A stretch of DNA of 64,000 bases from Leptospira perdikensis (GTDB lineage Bacteria; Spirochaetota; Leptospiria; Leptospirales; Leptospiraceae), in assembly GCF_004769575.1 (NCBI RefSeq), contig NZ_RQGA01000014.1:558001-622000 (forward strand), given 5' to 3'. The notes beneath the pieces are model-generated. The model made no database searches and was not told the origin of the DNA. It was given only the letters and a program-made list of their open reading frames with translations. Of this stretch, positions 9,004-18,056 are shown in pieces; position 1 is the stretch's first letter; the number at the start of each line of letters is the position of its first letter. A program made the translations under genes and the position numbers.

Positions 9004-9531
9004 TTAAGTCCACCAAACACGAAGGCGTTCTAAAGAATCTTTGGCATCATTTGCCCAAATGCTTGTGGGATGTTTTTTTAAAATCTCCGCATATACAGAC
9101 AGAACAGGTTCCAGATCTTTTCTTAATTGAACCAATTCCTTGTTTAAATTTTCCGAAAGTTCAATGGGATGGAGGTTTCTTTTTTCGTAATAACGCAATA
9201 TTGCTTCGGTTTCTTTTTCTTTGGCAAGTTTGTATTCTTGGAATACTGGATCCTTGGACGGTTTGGAACCGGGAGGAACTTCAGAAGAAATCGACACATC
9301 TCTACTCCTAGAAAAAGAAGACTCCTCTTCTGGATGGATGAGAAGATGATCTTTTAAGGATTCGTAATGTTTGTTTAACTCCAAAAACATAACATCACTT
9401 GTAAACTCACCGGAATCAGGATGGTATTTTTTTGCTAGTTTATGATAAGATTCTTTGAGCTCTAATTCTGTAAATCCAGGAGAGAGGCCTAAAAAATGGA
9501 GGGAATCATTTAACAGTAATTTTTTGTCCAT
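9004..9531 (-). CDS. J-domain (DnaJ-like) protein
   Basis: The protein has 175 aa. An N-terminal J domain occupies residues about 8-65, with the HPD tripeptide in KKYHPDSGEF and helix II (LKESYHKLAKKYH). There is no Gly/Phe or zinc-finger region, so it is a type III J protein expected to recruit DnaK to a specific client. A charged helical tail follows. Its 5' end overlaps the preceding coiled-coil gene by 22 bases, and both follow fliS. I infer a role with flagellar or export clients, from context only. Confidence 0.85.
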   Translation of the reverse strand: MDKKLLLNDSLHFLGLSPGFTELELKESYHKLAKKYHPDSGEFTSDVMFLELNKHYESLKDHLLIHPEEESSFSRSRDVSISSEVPPGSKPSKDPVFQEYKLAKEKETEAILRYYEKRNLHPIELSENLNKELVQLRKDLEPVLSVYAEILKKHPTSIWANDAKDSLERLRVWWT

Positions 9532-9923
9532 GAGAGACCAGAGGACTGAATCAAATGAAACTTTAGCTTTCGTTTGATACTAAATTCCCAATACTCTTTT
9601 TTACTCTCATTCATCTCGAATACAAGTAATTCTTGTACCTTTTGTTGGAGATTTCTTGCTTCATCCAATCTTTCAAAAACAGTTTCGGAAATGGCAATTT
9701 CATCTGCAGAATAAACTTCAATTTCCTGCCTTTCCCACAGTTCCCGGTCGACCTCTTCCAACTTCCTTACATAAGTTTCATTTTTAAATTCCAACTTCAC
9801 TGCGGAGTCTGCATCTCGGTAAGACAATAACTCATCTTCCCTTTTTAAATTGGAAATAAGAGAATCCAAATATTGGATTTTCTTCTGTAAAAGTTGTTTT
9901 GTGGTTTGTTTGGATGAAATCAT
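9510..9923 (-). CDS. Hypothetical coiled-coil protein downstream of fliS
   Basis: The protein has 137 aa, almost entirely predicted helix, rich in Lys, Glu, Leu and Gln, with no signal peptide. Heptad-like spacing runs through most of the length. It lies 12 bases after fliS and overlaps the J-domain gene by 22 bases, so the three form an operon. Its size and helical nature are like small flagellar export chaperones (FliT, FlgN), but no motif proves this; I give it no name. Confidence 0.75.
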   Translation of the reverse strand: MISSKQTTKQLLQKKIQYLDSLISNLKREDELLSYRDADSAVKLEFKNETYVRKLEEVDRELWERQEIEVYSADEIAISETVFERLDEARNLQQKVQELLVFEMNESKKEYWEFSIKRKLKFHLIQSSGLSWTKNYC

Positions 9924-9935
9924 AAGTAAAACAAA

Positions 9936-10382
9936 TTAACCGGTAATGGAGATTCCCGTAGGTCGTGTGCCAGGATTTGCACTTGGATTGGGAGTGTCCT
10001 TTTTTTCTAACTCCTCCCATGACATTTTTAATTCGATGAGGATTTTGATACACTCTTCGATGATTTTTTTGTCTTTCAGCATATTGGCTTCTAACAATCT
10101 TTTCTTCAAATAAACGTATAAGGACAATAGATTGTTCGCAACCTCTTTCCCCTCTTCCATATTGAGAGAAAGTAAAAGTTCGGTGATGATGTCTTGGGTT
10201 TTGATGATATTGTTGTTCACAACATCGTATTTTCGGGGAGTCATATTGTCTTTTGCCACACCTAGGAATCGGATGGCTCCGTCAAAGAGCATCACAATCA
10301 GTTTGATTTGGCTAACGGTAGATATCTCATTGGCTTTGTATTCATTGTAAGCAGAGGCACCGGTTTTTCTCGCAAGCGACAT
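9936..10382 (-). CDS. fliS: Flagellar export chaperone FliS
   Basis: The protein has 148 aa from ATG 10382, which is preceded by a good AGGAG site; a longer in-frame start at 10412 lacks one. The N-terminus carries the FliS pattern (ASAYNEYKANEI, then IKLIVMLFDGAIRFL), followed by NNNIIKTQDIITELLLSLN, VANNLLSLYVYLKKRLLEAN and an IIEECIKILIELKMSWEEL helix. FliS binds flagellin in the cytoplasm and prevents early polymerisation; in spirochaetes the client is periplasmic FlaB. It has a Pro/Thr-rich tail. First gene of the fliS / coiled-coil / J-domain operon. Confidence 0.92.
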   Translation of the reverse strand: MSLARKTGASAYNEYKANEISTVSQIKLIVMLFDGAIRFLGVAKDNMTPRKYDVVNNNIIKTQDIITELLLSLNMEEGKEVANNLLSLYVYLKKRLLEANMLKDKKIIEECIKILIELKMSWEELEKKDTPNPSANPGTRPTGISITG

Positions 10383-10437
10383 TTTTTTCTCCTGAGTATT
10401 CCCATCGACCAAAAAGGATACTTGCTTAATGACCCAA

Positions 10438-10459
10438 GTGAATATTCTTAGAATATCAC
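10438..10459. promoter_or_regulatory. Dyad immediately before the purN start codon
   Basis: The sequence has ten-base arms (GTGATATTCT with one extra A on the left, AGAATATCAC on the right) that end exactly one base before ATG 10460. It occupies the place of the ribosome binding site, of which none is visible. It could be an operator for a purine regulator or an RNA hairpin that controls translation. It also lies in the divergent fliS/purN promoter region. Confidence 0.45.
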
Positions 10460-11074
10460 ATGGGAAAAATAAAACGTGTCGTTTTTTTGGCCTCGGGTAG
10501 AGGGTCCAATTTTACCGCTTCCGTCGAGTACATTCGTAAAAAAAAGCTAAAGCTCGACCTGGTAGCCCTTGTGACAGACAACCCCGAGGCAAAGGCCCTC
10601 GGCATTGCTAAATCCTTTGGAATCGCGACAAAGGTCATTCCCTACACAACCTATCCCCAAAAGGCCGAGTACCACAAAGATCTCCTTGGGGAAGTCGAAA
10701 CTTTCGACCCAGATCTCATTGTGGCTTGCGGTTACATGAGAATTCTAAAATCAGAATTTGTTCTCCGGTTCCGCAATCGGATCATCAATGTCCACCCAAG
10801 TCTCCTTCCCGCCTTCCCTGGACTCGATTCCCAAAAACAAGCATTGGACTATGGGGTAAAAGTTGCAGGGTGTACGGTTCATTTTGTGGAAGAAGGTGTG
10901 GATACAGGTCCCATCATATTGCAAAAAGCGATTGCCATTGCTCCCGAATGGACTGAAAAAGAACTATCCCTTGCAATCCTTGCGGAAGAACACAAAATCC
11001 TTCCGCTCGCTATACAACTGTTTTGTGAAGATAAACTAAAAATCAAAGAAAGAAAGGTAGAAATCCTAAAATGA
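10460..11074 (+). CDS. purN: Phosphoribosylglycinamide formyltransferase
   Basis: This enzyme transfers a formyl group from 10-formyl-THF to GAR in de novo purine synthesis. It has 204 aa. The phosphate-binding segment ASGRGSNF is at residues 11-18, and the catalytic Asn and His are in [15 protein letters not shown] near residues 107-121. The conserved Asp is in [12 protein letters not shown] near residue 145. The stop overlaps the purH start by 4 bases (ATGA), a purNH operon. No Shine-Dalgarno is visible; a dyad ends just before the start. Confidence 0.95.
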   Translation: MGKIKRVVFLASGRGSNFTASVEYIRKKKLKLDLVALVTDNPEAKALGIAKSFGIATKVIPYTTYPQKAEYHKDLLGEVETFDPDLIVACGYMRILKSEFVLRFRNRIINVHPSLLPAFPGLDSQKQALDYGVKVAGCTVHFVEEGVDTGPIILQKAIAIAPEWTEKELSLAILAEEHKILPLAIQLFCEDKLKIKERKVEILK

Positions 11075-12612
11075 TCGAAATCAAACGAGCACTCGTATCC
11101 GTATCCGATAAAGCCGGAATCACGGAGATATGTTCCTTCCTCGCGAAAAACGGAGTGGAAATTCTTTCCACCGGTGGAACCTATGATGCCCTCTCCAAAG
11201 CAGGTATTCCTGTCAAAAAAGTAGATGAGTTTACTGGTTTTCCAGAAATCCTACATGGCCGAGTGAAAACCCTTCATCCGAAAATCCATGGTGGACTTCT
11301 CGGTGACACAACAAACCCCGACCACGTAAAACAAATGGAAACTAATGGAATTGTTCCCATCACTCTTGTGATTGTGAACCTTTACCCATTTGTAAAAACG
11401 GTGATGAAACCAGATGTAACATTAGAAGATGCGATTGAAAACATTGATATCGGTGGACCGTCTATGCTCCGTTCTGCGGCAAAAAATCACAAAAATGTTG
11501 TGGTTCTGACTGATCCAAAAGATTATGAATCTTTCCAATCAGAGTTTACGGCAAACAAAGGAAAAGTATCTAGAGAAACTGCTTTTCAATATGCTGCTAA
11601 AGTTTTTTCGGAAACTGCATCTTATGATTCCGCCATATCTACCTTCTTTAATAAAAAGTTAGATATCAAATATCCTGATAAAATTACTTTTGCTTTTAAC
11701 AAAAAACAAAAACTGCGTTATGGTGAAAACCCACACCAAGATGCTGCTTTCTACGAACCACTATTCATCAAATCACAGTTTGAAGCCTTACAAGGAAAAG
11801 AACTCTCTTTTAATAATATGTTGGATTTTGATGCAGCATTTCACGTGGCAAGTTTACTTCCCAAAAATGCAGTTTCCATTGTAAAACACTTAAACCCATG
11901 TGGGATTGCTTTTGGCGAAAACGTTCTGGAATCCTTTGAACTCGCAAGGAAAACAGATCCTATTTCTGCTTTTGGTGGAATCATTGGAATCCATGGCCGT
12001 GTGGAAAAAGAATCTGCGGAAGAGATCACAAAGAACTTTGTCGAAGGTGTGATTGCCGAAAGTTTTTCTGAGGAAGCTTTGGAGATTTTCGGGAAAAAAC
12101 CTAACATTCGTTTAATTCCTATTGCCAAATTTGATGAGGCCTTAGATGAACTAGATTTACGTTCACTTCATCATGGACTTCTCATTCAAAATCGTGACTA
12201 CGATTTGATCACAAAAGACAAACTAAAAATTGTTTCTAAAAAACAACCAACAGCTGATGATTTAGAAGGTTTGATGTTCGCTTGGAACTGTGTGAAGTTT
12301 ATCAAATCCAATGCAATTGTTTACACGGACCAAAACTCAACTCTTGGAATTGGAGCCGGACAAATGTCCCGTGTGGACTCGGTGGAACTCGGTGCCATGA
12401 AAGCTCAAAAAGTGGGACTATCCGTTGTCGGTTCTTATGTCGGTAGTGATGCATTTTTTCCTTTCCGAGATGGAATCGATGCCATTGCCAAAGTGGGTGC
12501 GAAAGCCATCATCCAACCTGGTGGATCCATCCGTGATGAAGAAGTCATTCAAGCGGCAGACGAACATGGTCTCATTATGGTTTTCACTGGAATGAGGCAT
12601 TTCCGTCACTAA
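11071..12612 (+). CDS. purH: Bifunctional AICAR formyltransferase / IMP cyclohydrolase
   Basis: This enzyme catalyses the last two steps to IMP. It has 513 aa, the standard length. The N-terminal MGS-like cyclohydrolase domain has [20 protein letters not shown] and [15 protein letters not shown]. The C-terminal transformylase domain has [14 protein letters not shown] near residue 215, [14 protein letters not shown] near residue 270 and [11 protein letters not shown] near residue 466. It is translationally coupled to purN and followed by a membrane-protein gene overlapping by one base. Confidence 0.97.
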   Translation: MIEIKRALVSVSDKAGITEICSFLAKNGVEILSTGGTYDALSKAGIPVKKVDEFTGFPEILHGRVKTLHPKIHGGLLGDTTNPDHVKQMETNGIVPITLVIVNLYPFVKTVMKPDVTLEDAIENIDIGGPSMLRSAAKNHKNVVVLTDPKDYESFQSEFTANKGKVSRETAFQYAAKVFSETASYDSAISTFFNKKLDIKYPDKITFAFNKKQKLRYGENPHQDAAFYEPLFIKSQFEALQGKELSFNNMLDFDAAFHVASLLPKNAVSIVKHLNPCGIAFGENVLESFELARKTDPISAFGGIIGIHGRVEKESAEEITKNFVEGVIAESFSEEALEIFGKKPNIRLIPIAKFDEALDELDLRSLHHGLLIQNRDYDLITKDKLKIVSKKQPTADDLEGLMFAWNCVKFIKSNAIVYTDQNSTLGIGAGQMSRVDSVELGAMKAQKVGLSVVGSYVGSDAFFPFRDGIDAIAKVGAKAIIQPGGSIRDEEVIQAADEHGLIMVFTGMRHFRH

Positions 12613-13328
12613 TGGAATTTTTTCTTTTCCTCTTATTTCTCACCTTCTTTGTTTTGTTTACGGCCGTATTAGTTTATTATGTTAAGATACTATTCTTTTC
12701 GGCCAAAACAAATTACCGCAGAGAGGAACTAACAGACATTCGCGGGGATGTGTTCCGCATTTGTTTGGATGTTTTGGAATCGGGAGGAAATTTGATCTAT
12801 GGGATCGGGGCATTTTTCGGTAGTGTCCTCCTTGTTTGGCTTTGGTCCCTTCTTGGTTCAGTCCTCGGAGAAAAGGGGCCTGGACCTTTCGAACATATCT
12901 TCCATATGCCAATTTTCTTTTTGGCTCTTTTCTTTTCCTTTCCCTTCTTAAAAGAGGCTTACCGCGGAGAAAAATACCTCGCTCTCGTAAAGCCGGCACT
13001 CTCAGGACTAGCACTTGGGAATTTATCTGCGGGAGCTGTTCACTACGGACTCGACCGCGACCTTTTCTTTTTGTTTTACTTACTCCTTCTCCTATTACAA
13101 ATTCCGGTTCTTGTTTTCCTTTGGAACCGGGAGCCCATTTTGGGGATGAGCTTTGAAGAAAACAATTCTTCCTATGCCTATGAATCTGAGGATGATTGGG
13201 GTTCACCTTCCGGAGCTTCCAGTTCTGTACAGGACAATGTTTGGGAAGAGGAAGAAGAAGGGCCATTCACAGAAGAGACAGATGATTTTGGTTTGGGGGA
13301 TGACCCTTTCCACGACGATTTTAAGTAA
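12612..13328 (+). CDS. Hypothetical membrane protein with acidic tail
   Basis: The protein has 238 aa. Hydrophobic segments lie near residues 2-25, 60-82, 95-110 and 140-172. The last 55 residues are hydrophilic, rich in Ser, Glu and Asp, and likely cytoplasmic and disordered. The start overlaps the purH stop by one base (TAATG), so it is made from the pur operon. I recognise no family; conservation of this neighbour would test for a purine link. Confidence 0.7.
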   Translation: MEFFLFLLFLTFFVLFTAVLVYYVKILFFSAKTNYRREELTDIRGDVFRICLDVLESGGNLIYGIGAFFGSVLLVWLWSLLGSVLGEKGPGPFEHIFHMPIFFLALFFSFPFLKEAYRGEKYLALVKPALSGLALGNLSAGAVHYGLDRDLFFLFYLLLLLLQIPVLVFLWNREPILGMSFEENNSSYAYESEDDWGSPSGASSSVQDNVWEEEEEGPFTEETDDFGLGDDPFHDDFK

Positions 13329-13371
13329 GAAACAGTTTCTCTTTTTTGGAAATTTGACCGATAGAAATCAT

Positions 13372-14043
13372 ATGAAGAAATATCTGATTTTCCTTCTTTT
13401 TCTACTTCCTGGACTTCTCACTGCCCAAACAGAAATGCCCAACAGTTTGGATGGATTTGCAGAAGCTTCTTGGGGGATGACCTTTGAATCCATCCGCGAA
13501 AAATTTTTGTCTATGGCAACGAACCCGGAATCAAAGGAAAAGATTGAACTCTTAAATGAAAAAAAAGAGGAAAGCCTTCTCATCAAACGAAATGGGATCT
13601 TCTACCTTTATCGTTTTTATAAAACACCGGAACTGCTCAAAGAAGTCCGCCCGAAACGAGAGGGTGCTGCAGAAAATGATCCTTCCATTGATGGACAAAC
13701 AGAGTTTCGCGAAAATGGAATCCTCTTCTCCGTTGGGGTGACTTTCAACTTGGTCCCTTCCGAAAAAATCAAAGAGAAGATGGAGAAAAAATATGGCAAA
13801 CCCAGAAAGGAAGCCATTGGGGATGATAAAGTTTCGGGAGCGGCCATTTGGGAACTTGTGGAAAGAAGAGAAAACCCTCCTCGCGGTGGATTTGCCGTCG
13901 TTTGGAGAGAAGGTTACAAAAAAGCTCCTTACACACGTCGGATTGATTATTTTTCGGCCAACTTAAAAGAGGTAATCGCTAAAGATTATGTCGATTTCTT
14001 CAGCGTTCAAGAAACAAAAACCTTGCGGGATTTAATCCCGTAG
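13372..14043 (+). CDS. Hypothetical secreted protein
   Basis: The protein has 223 aa, starting at ATG 13372 with a cleavable signal peptide (KKYLIFLLFLLPGLLTAQ, cleavage about residue 18). The mature part begins with an ASWGMTFESIREKF segment, a small motif seen in several uncharacterised periplasmic proteins where a short unit tracks a substrate-like repeat. There are no cysteines, so it is probably soluble in the periplasm. The frame is open upstream to 13153, but that part would hide the signal peptide and overlap the previous gene. Function unknown. Confidence 0.72.
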   Translation: MKKYLIFLLFLLPGLLTAQTEMPNSLDGFAEASWGMTFESIREKFLSMATNPESKEKIELLNEKKEESLLIKRNGIFYLYRFYKTPELLKEVRPKREGAAENDPSIDGQTEFRENGILFSVGVTFNLVPSEKIKEKMEKKYGKPRKEAIGDDKVSGAAIWELVERRENPPRGGFAVVWREGYKKAPYTRRIDYFSANLKEVIAKDYVDFFSVQETKTLRDLIP

Positions 14044-14094
14044 TTACCCTGTCTCGTGAGGCTTGGTGCATCCAAGCCATCCATACGAGGCAAA

Positions 14095-14739
14095 ATGAAT
14101 TTATTTTTAGACACAGCCAACATCGACGAAATCAAAAAAGTCCATGAACTTGGCCTCCTAGACGGGATCACCACCAACCCATCCATCATCGCAAAATCCG
14201 GCCGTAAGTTCACGGAAGTCATCAAAGAAATTTGTAGTTTTGTAAAAGGACCTGTGAGCGCAGAAGTCCTTGCCACTGATGCTCCCACGATGATTAAAGA
14301 AGGTTTAGAACTTTCTAAAATTGCAGAAAATGTAGTCGTAAAAGTTCCCCTCATTCCAGAAGGAATCAAAGCAGTGAAAGTTTTCTCGGAACAAGGAATT
14401 CAAACAAACGTCACACTTTGTTTTACTGCAAACCAAGCCCTACTTGCTGCCAAAGCGGGTGCTAGTTTCATCTCCCCTTTTGTGGGTCGTTTGGATGATA
14501 TTGGTTATGATGGATTAGAACTTATCTCTGAGATCCGAGACATTTATGACAACTACGGAATCGAAACTCAAATCCTTGCAGCATCTGTTCGTCACCCTAT
14601 CCACTTCAAAGAAGTAGCTCTTCGTGGTGCTGACTGTGTTACCCTACCTTACTCTGTATTTGAAATGCTTTTCAAACACCCACTTACTGACAGTGGACTT
14701 GCAAAGTTTGTTGAAGATTCTAAAAAATTAAACTGGTAA
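14095..14739 (+). CDS. tal: Transaldolase (fructose-6-phosphate aldolase-like subfamily)
   Basis: The protein has 214 aa, the short transaldolase / FSA type. It begins [15 protein letters not shown] with the GAGG ribosome binding site in ACGAGG, and contains [15 protein letters not shown] (residues 22-36). The Schiff-base Lys is in [11 protein letters not shown] near residue 83; [19 protein letters not shown] and [11 protein letters not shown] follow. It acts in the non-oxidative pentose phosphate pathway. An upstream in-frame ATG at 14056 is not supported. Confidence 0.95.
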   Translation: MNLFLDTANIDEIKKVHELGLLDGITTNPSIIAKSGRKFTEVIKEICSFVKGPVSAEVLATDAPTMIKEGLELSKIAENVVVKVPLIPEGIKAVKVFSEQGIQTNVTLCFTANQALLAAKAGASFISPFVGRLDDIGYDGLELISEIRDIYDNYGIETQILAASVRHPIHFKEVALRGADCVTLPYSVFEMLFKHPLTDSGLAKFVEDSKKLNW

Positions 14740-14743
14740 AAAA

Positions 14744-15268
14744 CTAAAACCACACCACCGGATACTTTCGGTGGTGGACCAAATTATTTACTACTAAAGC
14801 ATTCACAAGTAGAATCATTATCCCGATAAACACGGGAAATATAATAAAATCAGCCCCCACTCCTCCGAGTACTCCAATCATAGCCGTTGCACCACCTGGT
14901 GGATGTAAGGTGTGAGTCATATACATCACAAAAATCGAAAGTCCCACAGAAAACCCGATGGTAAAAAAATTGGTCCCGAGGGTCGCCACAAGAATCACTG
15001 CAATGCTAGCAGAGATCAAATGACCTCCGATTAAATTTCTTGGTTGAGAAAGTGGTGCATCTGGTACTGCAAATAAAAGTACGGCTGTGGCCCCAAACGA
15101 ACCAATAAGAAGTGAATGACCGGACAAATTCGTAATGGCTAAGATCGACCAAATGGATACAGAACTACTAATCAAACTCCAAATAGCAAACCGGAGAGAA
15201 CGTTTATTTCTTTTTACCGAAAGCGGTGCTTTGATTTTACTCGGTAAACTTTTAAATCTATTTTTCAG
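14744..15268 (-). CDS. HPP family membrane protein
   Basis: This is a small integral membrane protein with the family name motif in THTLHPPGGATAMIG and the neighbouring FGATAVLLFAVPDAPLSQPRNLIGG. HPP proteins include plastid and bacterial nitrite transporters. Four to five membrane segments are visible. The start is a problem. The only conventional candidate is TTG 15175, which would cut the first membrane helix. The frame stays open to 15274 and encodes a basic stretch followed by the whole helix, with no ATG, GTG or TTG there; CTG 15268 (or ATT 15274) would fit. It follows, and overlaps by 11 bases, the upstream gene. Confidence 0.8.
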   Translation of the reverse strand: MKNRFKSLPSKIKAPLSVKRNKRSLRFAIWSLISSSVSIWSILAITNLSGHSLLIGSFGATAVLLFAVPDAPLSQPRNLIGGHLISASIAVILVATLGTNFFTIGFSVGLSIFVMYMTHTLHPPGGATAMIGVLGGVGADFIIFPVFIGIMILLVNALVVNNLVHHRKYPVVWF

Positions 15269-16289
15269 CGTAATTTACCCAAATCTCTTTCATCTGATCG
15301 ATAAAACAAAAAGCAGACTGGTGGGATGCATCATTAAATAAATCGCAAGTTCCAGGTTTATTCCAATTCAAAGGATAAGCTCCATAAGAAGTGGCAAGGA
15401 TCTCCATTGGATCCCACCAAATTTCTTTTATATGAAACTTTTCATAGTAATTGTAATAATCACCATAAACCTTAGGCCAAAGAACAAGTGTTTTGATTTG
15501 ATTCTTCTTTGTGAGTTCCAAAAAAGCCTCTACATAAGGTTTTTGTGATTCACCCAAAGAATAAGAGCTCATATACAAACTTCCAATTCGGAGTGTGTCT
15601 TTTTTGATTTTTTCAATAGGATTAGACTGAACCCCATAAATCAAATATTCCCCTTTGGTATAATTGATTAATTGAAACTCTTGATTATAACGTGATTTAT
15701 ATTCTCGTAGTTTCCCTTGTTTGAGTCTGGAAGTAAAAAGAGAGAGATTTAATTCTACACTACGAATGGTAAATATCTTATCTAAAAAGTAAGTCCATTT
15801 TTCTTTTAGGGGAATGTCTTTCCATACAATGTCTAAACAGTCCTTGTCACAACCCATTCGAAGAAACGGAGACAAAATAAATCCTTTATTGTCATCAAAC
15901 GCTTCTGGACTGAGCGAAAGAATGACAAACTCCGGTTTAACACCCGATTCCAATAGTTTTTTTAATTGAATATAGGAATTCATAGGAATTCCTTGTGGAC
16001 TACTGAAATTATAAAGAGTCCAATCTTTTCGATAAGGTTCAGGGATTCCTAATTCTGAAAACGGATACGACCGTGAATCCCCAAAAACAAGAGCCAGTTT
16101 TTTATCACTCAGCTCTTTGTCCGTTAACAATCGCTTGGCGAGCACTGTTCGTTGAAAATAAAAAACGGAATTTCCTGCTTGAAGGAACTCTTCATGAAAG
16201 ACAGGCAAAAGGAAAATTTTATCTACCAAAAAGACAAAAAAGAAAAGAGCCACTGGATATAATAAAAACGGTTTTGATTTCAAAAACAC
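15258..16289 (-). CDS. DUF1574-like membrane-anchored protein
   Basis: The protein has 343 aa with one N-terminal membrane segment (residues 8-27) and a large extracytoplasmic domain. Motifs are ALVFGDSRSYPFSELG near residue 68 and EFVILSLSPEAFDDNKG near residue 120, recalling SGNH/GDSL-type hydrolase folds (GDS box). It looks like the DUF1574 family known in Leptospira, which may modify surface glycans, but that is from memory. It is leftward and directly upstream of the HPP gene. Confidence 0.7.
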   Translation of the reverse strand: MFLKSKPFLLYPVALFFFVFLVDKIFLLPVFHEEFLQAGNSVFYFQRTVLAKRLLTDKELSDKKLALVFGDSRSYPFSELGIPEPYRKDWTLYNFSSPQGIPMNSYIQLKKLLESGVKPEFVILSLSPEAFDDNKGFILSPFLRMGCDKDCLDIVWKDIPLKEKWTYFLDKIFTIRSVELNLSLFTSRLKQGKLREYKSRYNQEFQLINYTKGEYLIYGVQSNPIEKIKKDTLRIGSLYMSSYSLGESQKPYVEAFLELTKKNQIKTLVLWPKVYGDYYNYYEKFHIKEIWWDPMEILATSYGAYPLNWNKPGTCDLFNDASHQSAFCFIDQMKEIWVNYAEK

Positions 16290-16339
16290 AAATCCCCTAA
16301 CCTCACCATTTTAAGAGCGGATTGGATTCTTCAACCAAA

Positions 16340-17083
16340 TTAAGGAGTCGGTTTCCCAAGAACCTGCTCTTCGGTAACAACCTTATATTTGCCTTCTTCC
16401 AGCACAAAGTCGCGTAGATCCAGTTTTCCAATCCTAATTCGATAGAGATCAAGAACCACCATTTCCTTGGCCTTACACATTCTACGGATTTGCCGTTTTT
16501 TTCCTTCTTTTAAAATGATACTGAGGTAACTGGTAAACCCTGGGTTCGTCTTTTCGGGAACCACATTGGCTGGTTTTACAGAAAGTGCCCGAAGTGTTTC
16601 ACCACCTTCCCTTACACCTAACATAAATTCGTCAGCGATCGGTTTCCAAGCGACAGGTTGTTTCAAACTAATGATATATTCTTTATCAATTTTGTTCCTT
16701 GGGTGAGTTACTTTTTGAATAAAGTCCCCATCAATGGATAATAGTAAAAGCCCCCGAGAATCCAAATCCAAACGACCCGCATAATTGTATTTTTGAAATC
16801 CTTCTGGCAAAAGTGAGAAGATCGTATTTTCATGGAACTTATCTTCATGCGAAGTTAAGTATCCTGGTGGTTTGTTGAAGGCAATGATTTTGGGTCTTTT
16901 TAGTGAATCCTCTTCCAGTTGAACCGATTTTCCGTCAAAACTGACAGAGTCGGTTTCGGCTACCTGAAAGGAGAGGTCTGTGATGGTGCTTCCATTCACT
17001 TTGATTCGGCCCGCGAGGACCAATTCTTCCACTTTCCGACGGGAACCGAGACCTAATTTGGCTAGAAATGCGTTGATCCTCAT
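16340..17083 (-). CDS. Pseudouridine synthase, RsuA/RluB/RluE/RluF family
   Basis: The protein has 247 aa. An S4 RNA-binding domain occupies residues 1-60 (RINAFLAKLGLGSRRKVEEL, then GRIKVNG). The catalytic Asp is in YAGRLDLDSRGLLLLS near residue 105, and the KEGKKRQIRRMCKAKEM motif is near residue 195. It isomerises a specific uridine in rRNA. The exact site (16S or 23S) cannot be decided from motifs. Divergent from lipA. Confidence 0.9.
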   Translation of the reverse strand: MRINAFLAKLGLGSRRKVEELVLAGRIKVNGSTITDLSFQVAETDSVSFDGKSVQLEEDSLKRPKIIAFNKPPGYLTSHEDKFHENTIFSLLPEGFQKYNYAGRLDLDSRGLLLLSIDGDFIQKVTHPRNKIDKEYIISLKQPVAWKPIADEFMLGVREGGETLRALSVKPANVVPEKTNPGFTSYLSIILKEGKKRQIRRMCKAKEMVVLDLYRIRIGKLDLRDFVLEEGKYKVVTEEQVLGKPTP

Positions 17084-17132
17084 GATTTTCCATTTTACAA
17101 AGGGGCCTCATTTCAAAAAGTCTAAAGAAGGT

Positions 17133-18041
17133 ATGAATCCGTTAAAAAAGAAACCTCGCTCCAAAAATATCAGCCCCCGGACCCAACATCCAGAGTGGAT
17201 GAAGGTACGAGTGAGTTTTCCAACAGACGGAGATGCCCTCTCCCAGGTGCGAGGAGAGGTAGAATCCAAAAAACTGCATACGGTTTGTGAATCTGCTAGT
17301 TGTCCCAATCTCAATCATTGTTGGAACCGACGCACTGCCACTTATATGCTTTCTGGAGATATCTGTACAAGACGGTGCCAGTACTGTGATGTGGCCTTTG
17401 GAAAACCAAACGCATTGGATTTAGAAGAACCGGAAAGAGTCGCAACGTCTGTGGCGGAGCTCGGGTTACGTCACGTAGTTCTTACTGCTGTGAACCGGGA
17501 TGATTTGAAAGATGGGGGTGCAGGACACTTTGCCGAAACCATTACCAAAATCAAATCCTATCATCCTTCTTGTTCCATCGAAGTTTTGATTCCAGATTTC
17601 AAAGCCAAAGAGGAATCCTTACAAATCCTCTATGCATCAAAACCCAATATCATCAACCACAACATTGAAACCGTAGAACGACTCTTTCCAACGATTGCCC
17701 CTCAAAAAAACTACAAACGTTCGCTCGATGTTCTCAAACATATTTCTGAAAACGGTTTCCTTACCAAAAGTGGATTGATTCTCGGGCTTGGAGAAAATGA
17801 GGAAGATATCAAACAATGTTTAGGGGATTTGTATTCACATGGTGTGCGGATGCTTACCATTGGCCAATATCTCCAACCAGGCCCCACTCATTACCCTGTC
17901 CAAGAATTTGTAAAGCCTGAGGCTTTTGAGTTTTGGAAAGAATATTCCTATAAAATTGGGTTTAAAATCGTAGCATCCGGCCCACTGGTTCGTTCTTCTT
18001 ACCATGCCGATGAATATTTTTCCGACCAAACTTCCAATTAG
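17133..18041 (+). CDS. lipA: Lipoyl synthase
   Basis: This radical SAM enzyme inserts two sulfurs into octanoyl groups on lipoyl domains. It has 302 aa from ATG 17133 (AAGAAGG precedes it). It carries both cluster motifs: the auxiliary CESASCPNLNHC (CX4CX5C, about residues 48-59) and the radical SAM CTRRCQYC (CX3CX2C, about residues 74-81). The C-terminal RSSYHADEY supplies the conserved RSSY serine ligand. The frame is open upstream but that part overlaps the divergent pseudouridine synthase gene. Confidence 0.97.
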   Translation: MNPLKKKPRSKNISPRTQHPEWMKVRVSFPTDGDALSQVRGEVESKKLHTVCESASCPNLNHCWNRRTATYMLSGDICTRRCQYCDVAFGKPNALDLEEPERVATSVAELGLRHVVLTAVNRDDLKDGGAGHFAETITKIKSYHPSCSIEVLIPDFKAKEESLQILYASKPNIINHNIETVERLFPTIAPQKNYKRSLDVLKHISENGFLTKSGLILGLGENEEDIKQCLGDLYSHGVRMLTIGQYLQPGPTHYPVQEFVKPEAFEFWKEYSYKIGFKIVASGPLVRSSYHADEYFSDQTSN

Positions 18042-18056
18042 TCCGAAAGGTTAGGT

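Noticed and set aside
12682..13266. Long open frame (194 codons) antisense to the membrane protein after purH
   Set aside because: The plus-strand gene has clear membrane helices and is coupled to purH; the antisense peptide is Lys/Arg/Pro-rich and unlike any protein.
14753..14776. 8-bp hairpin (CACCACCG/CGGTGGTG) between transaldolase and HPP genes
   Set aside because: It lies mostly inside the HPP coding end. A T-rich run follows on the minus strand, so it might act as a terminator, but evidence is too thin.
16980..17132. N-terminal extension of lipA
   Set aside because: It overlaps the divergent pseudouridine synthase and has no family similarity; ATG 17133 has a ribosome binding site.
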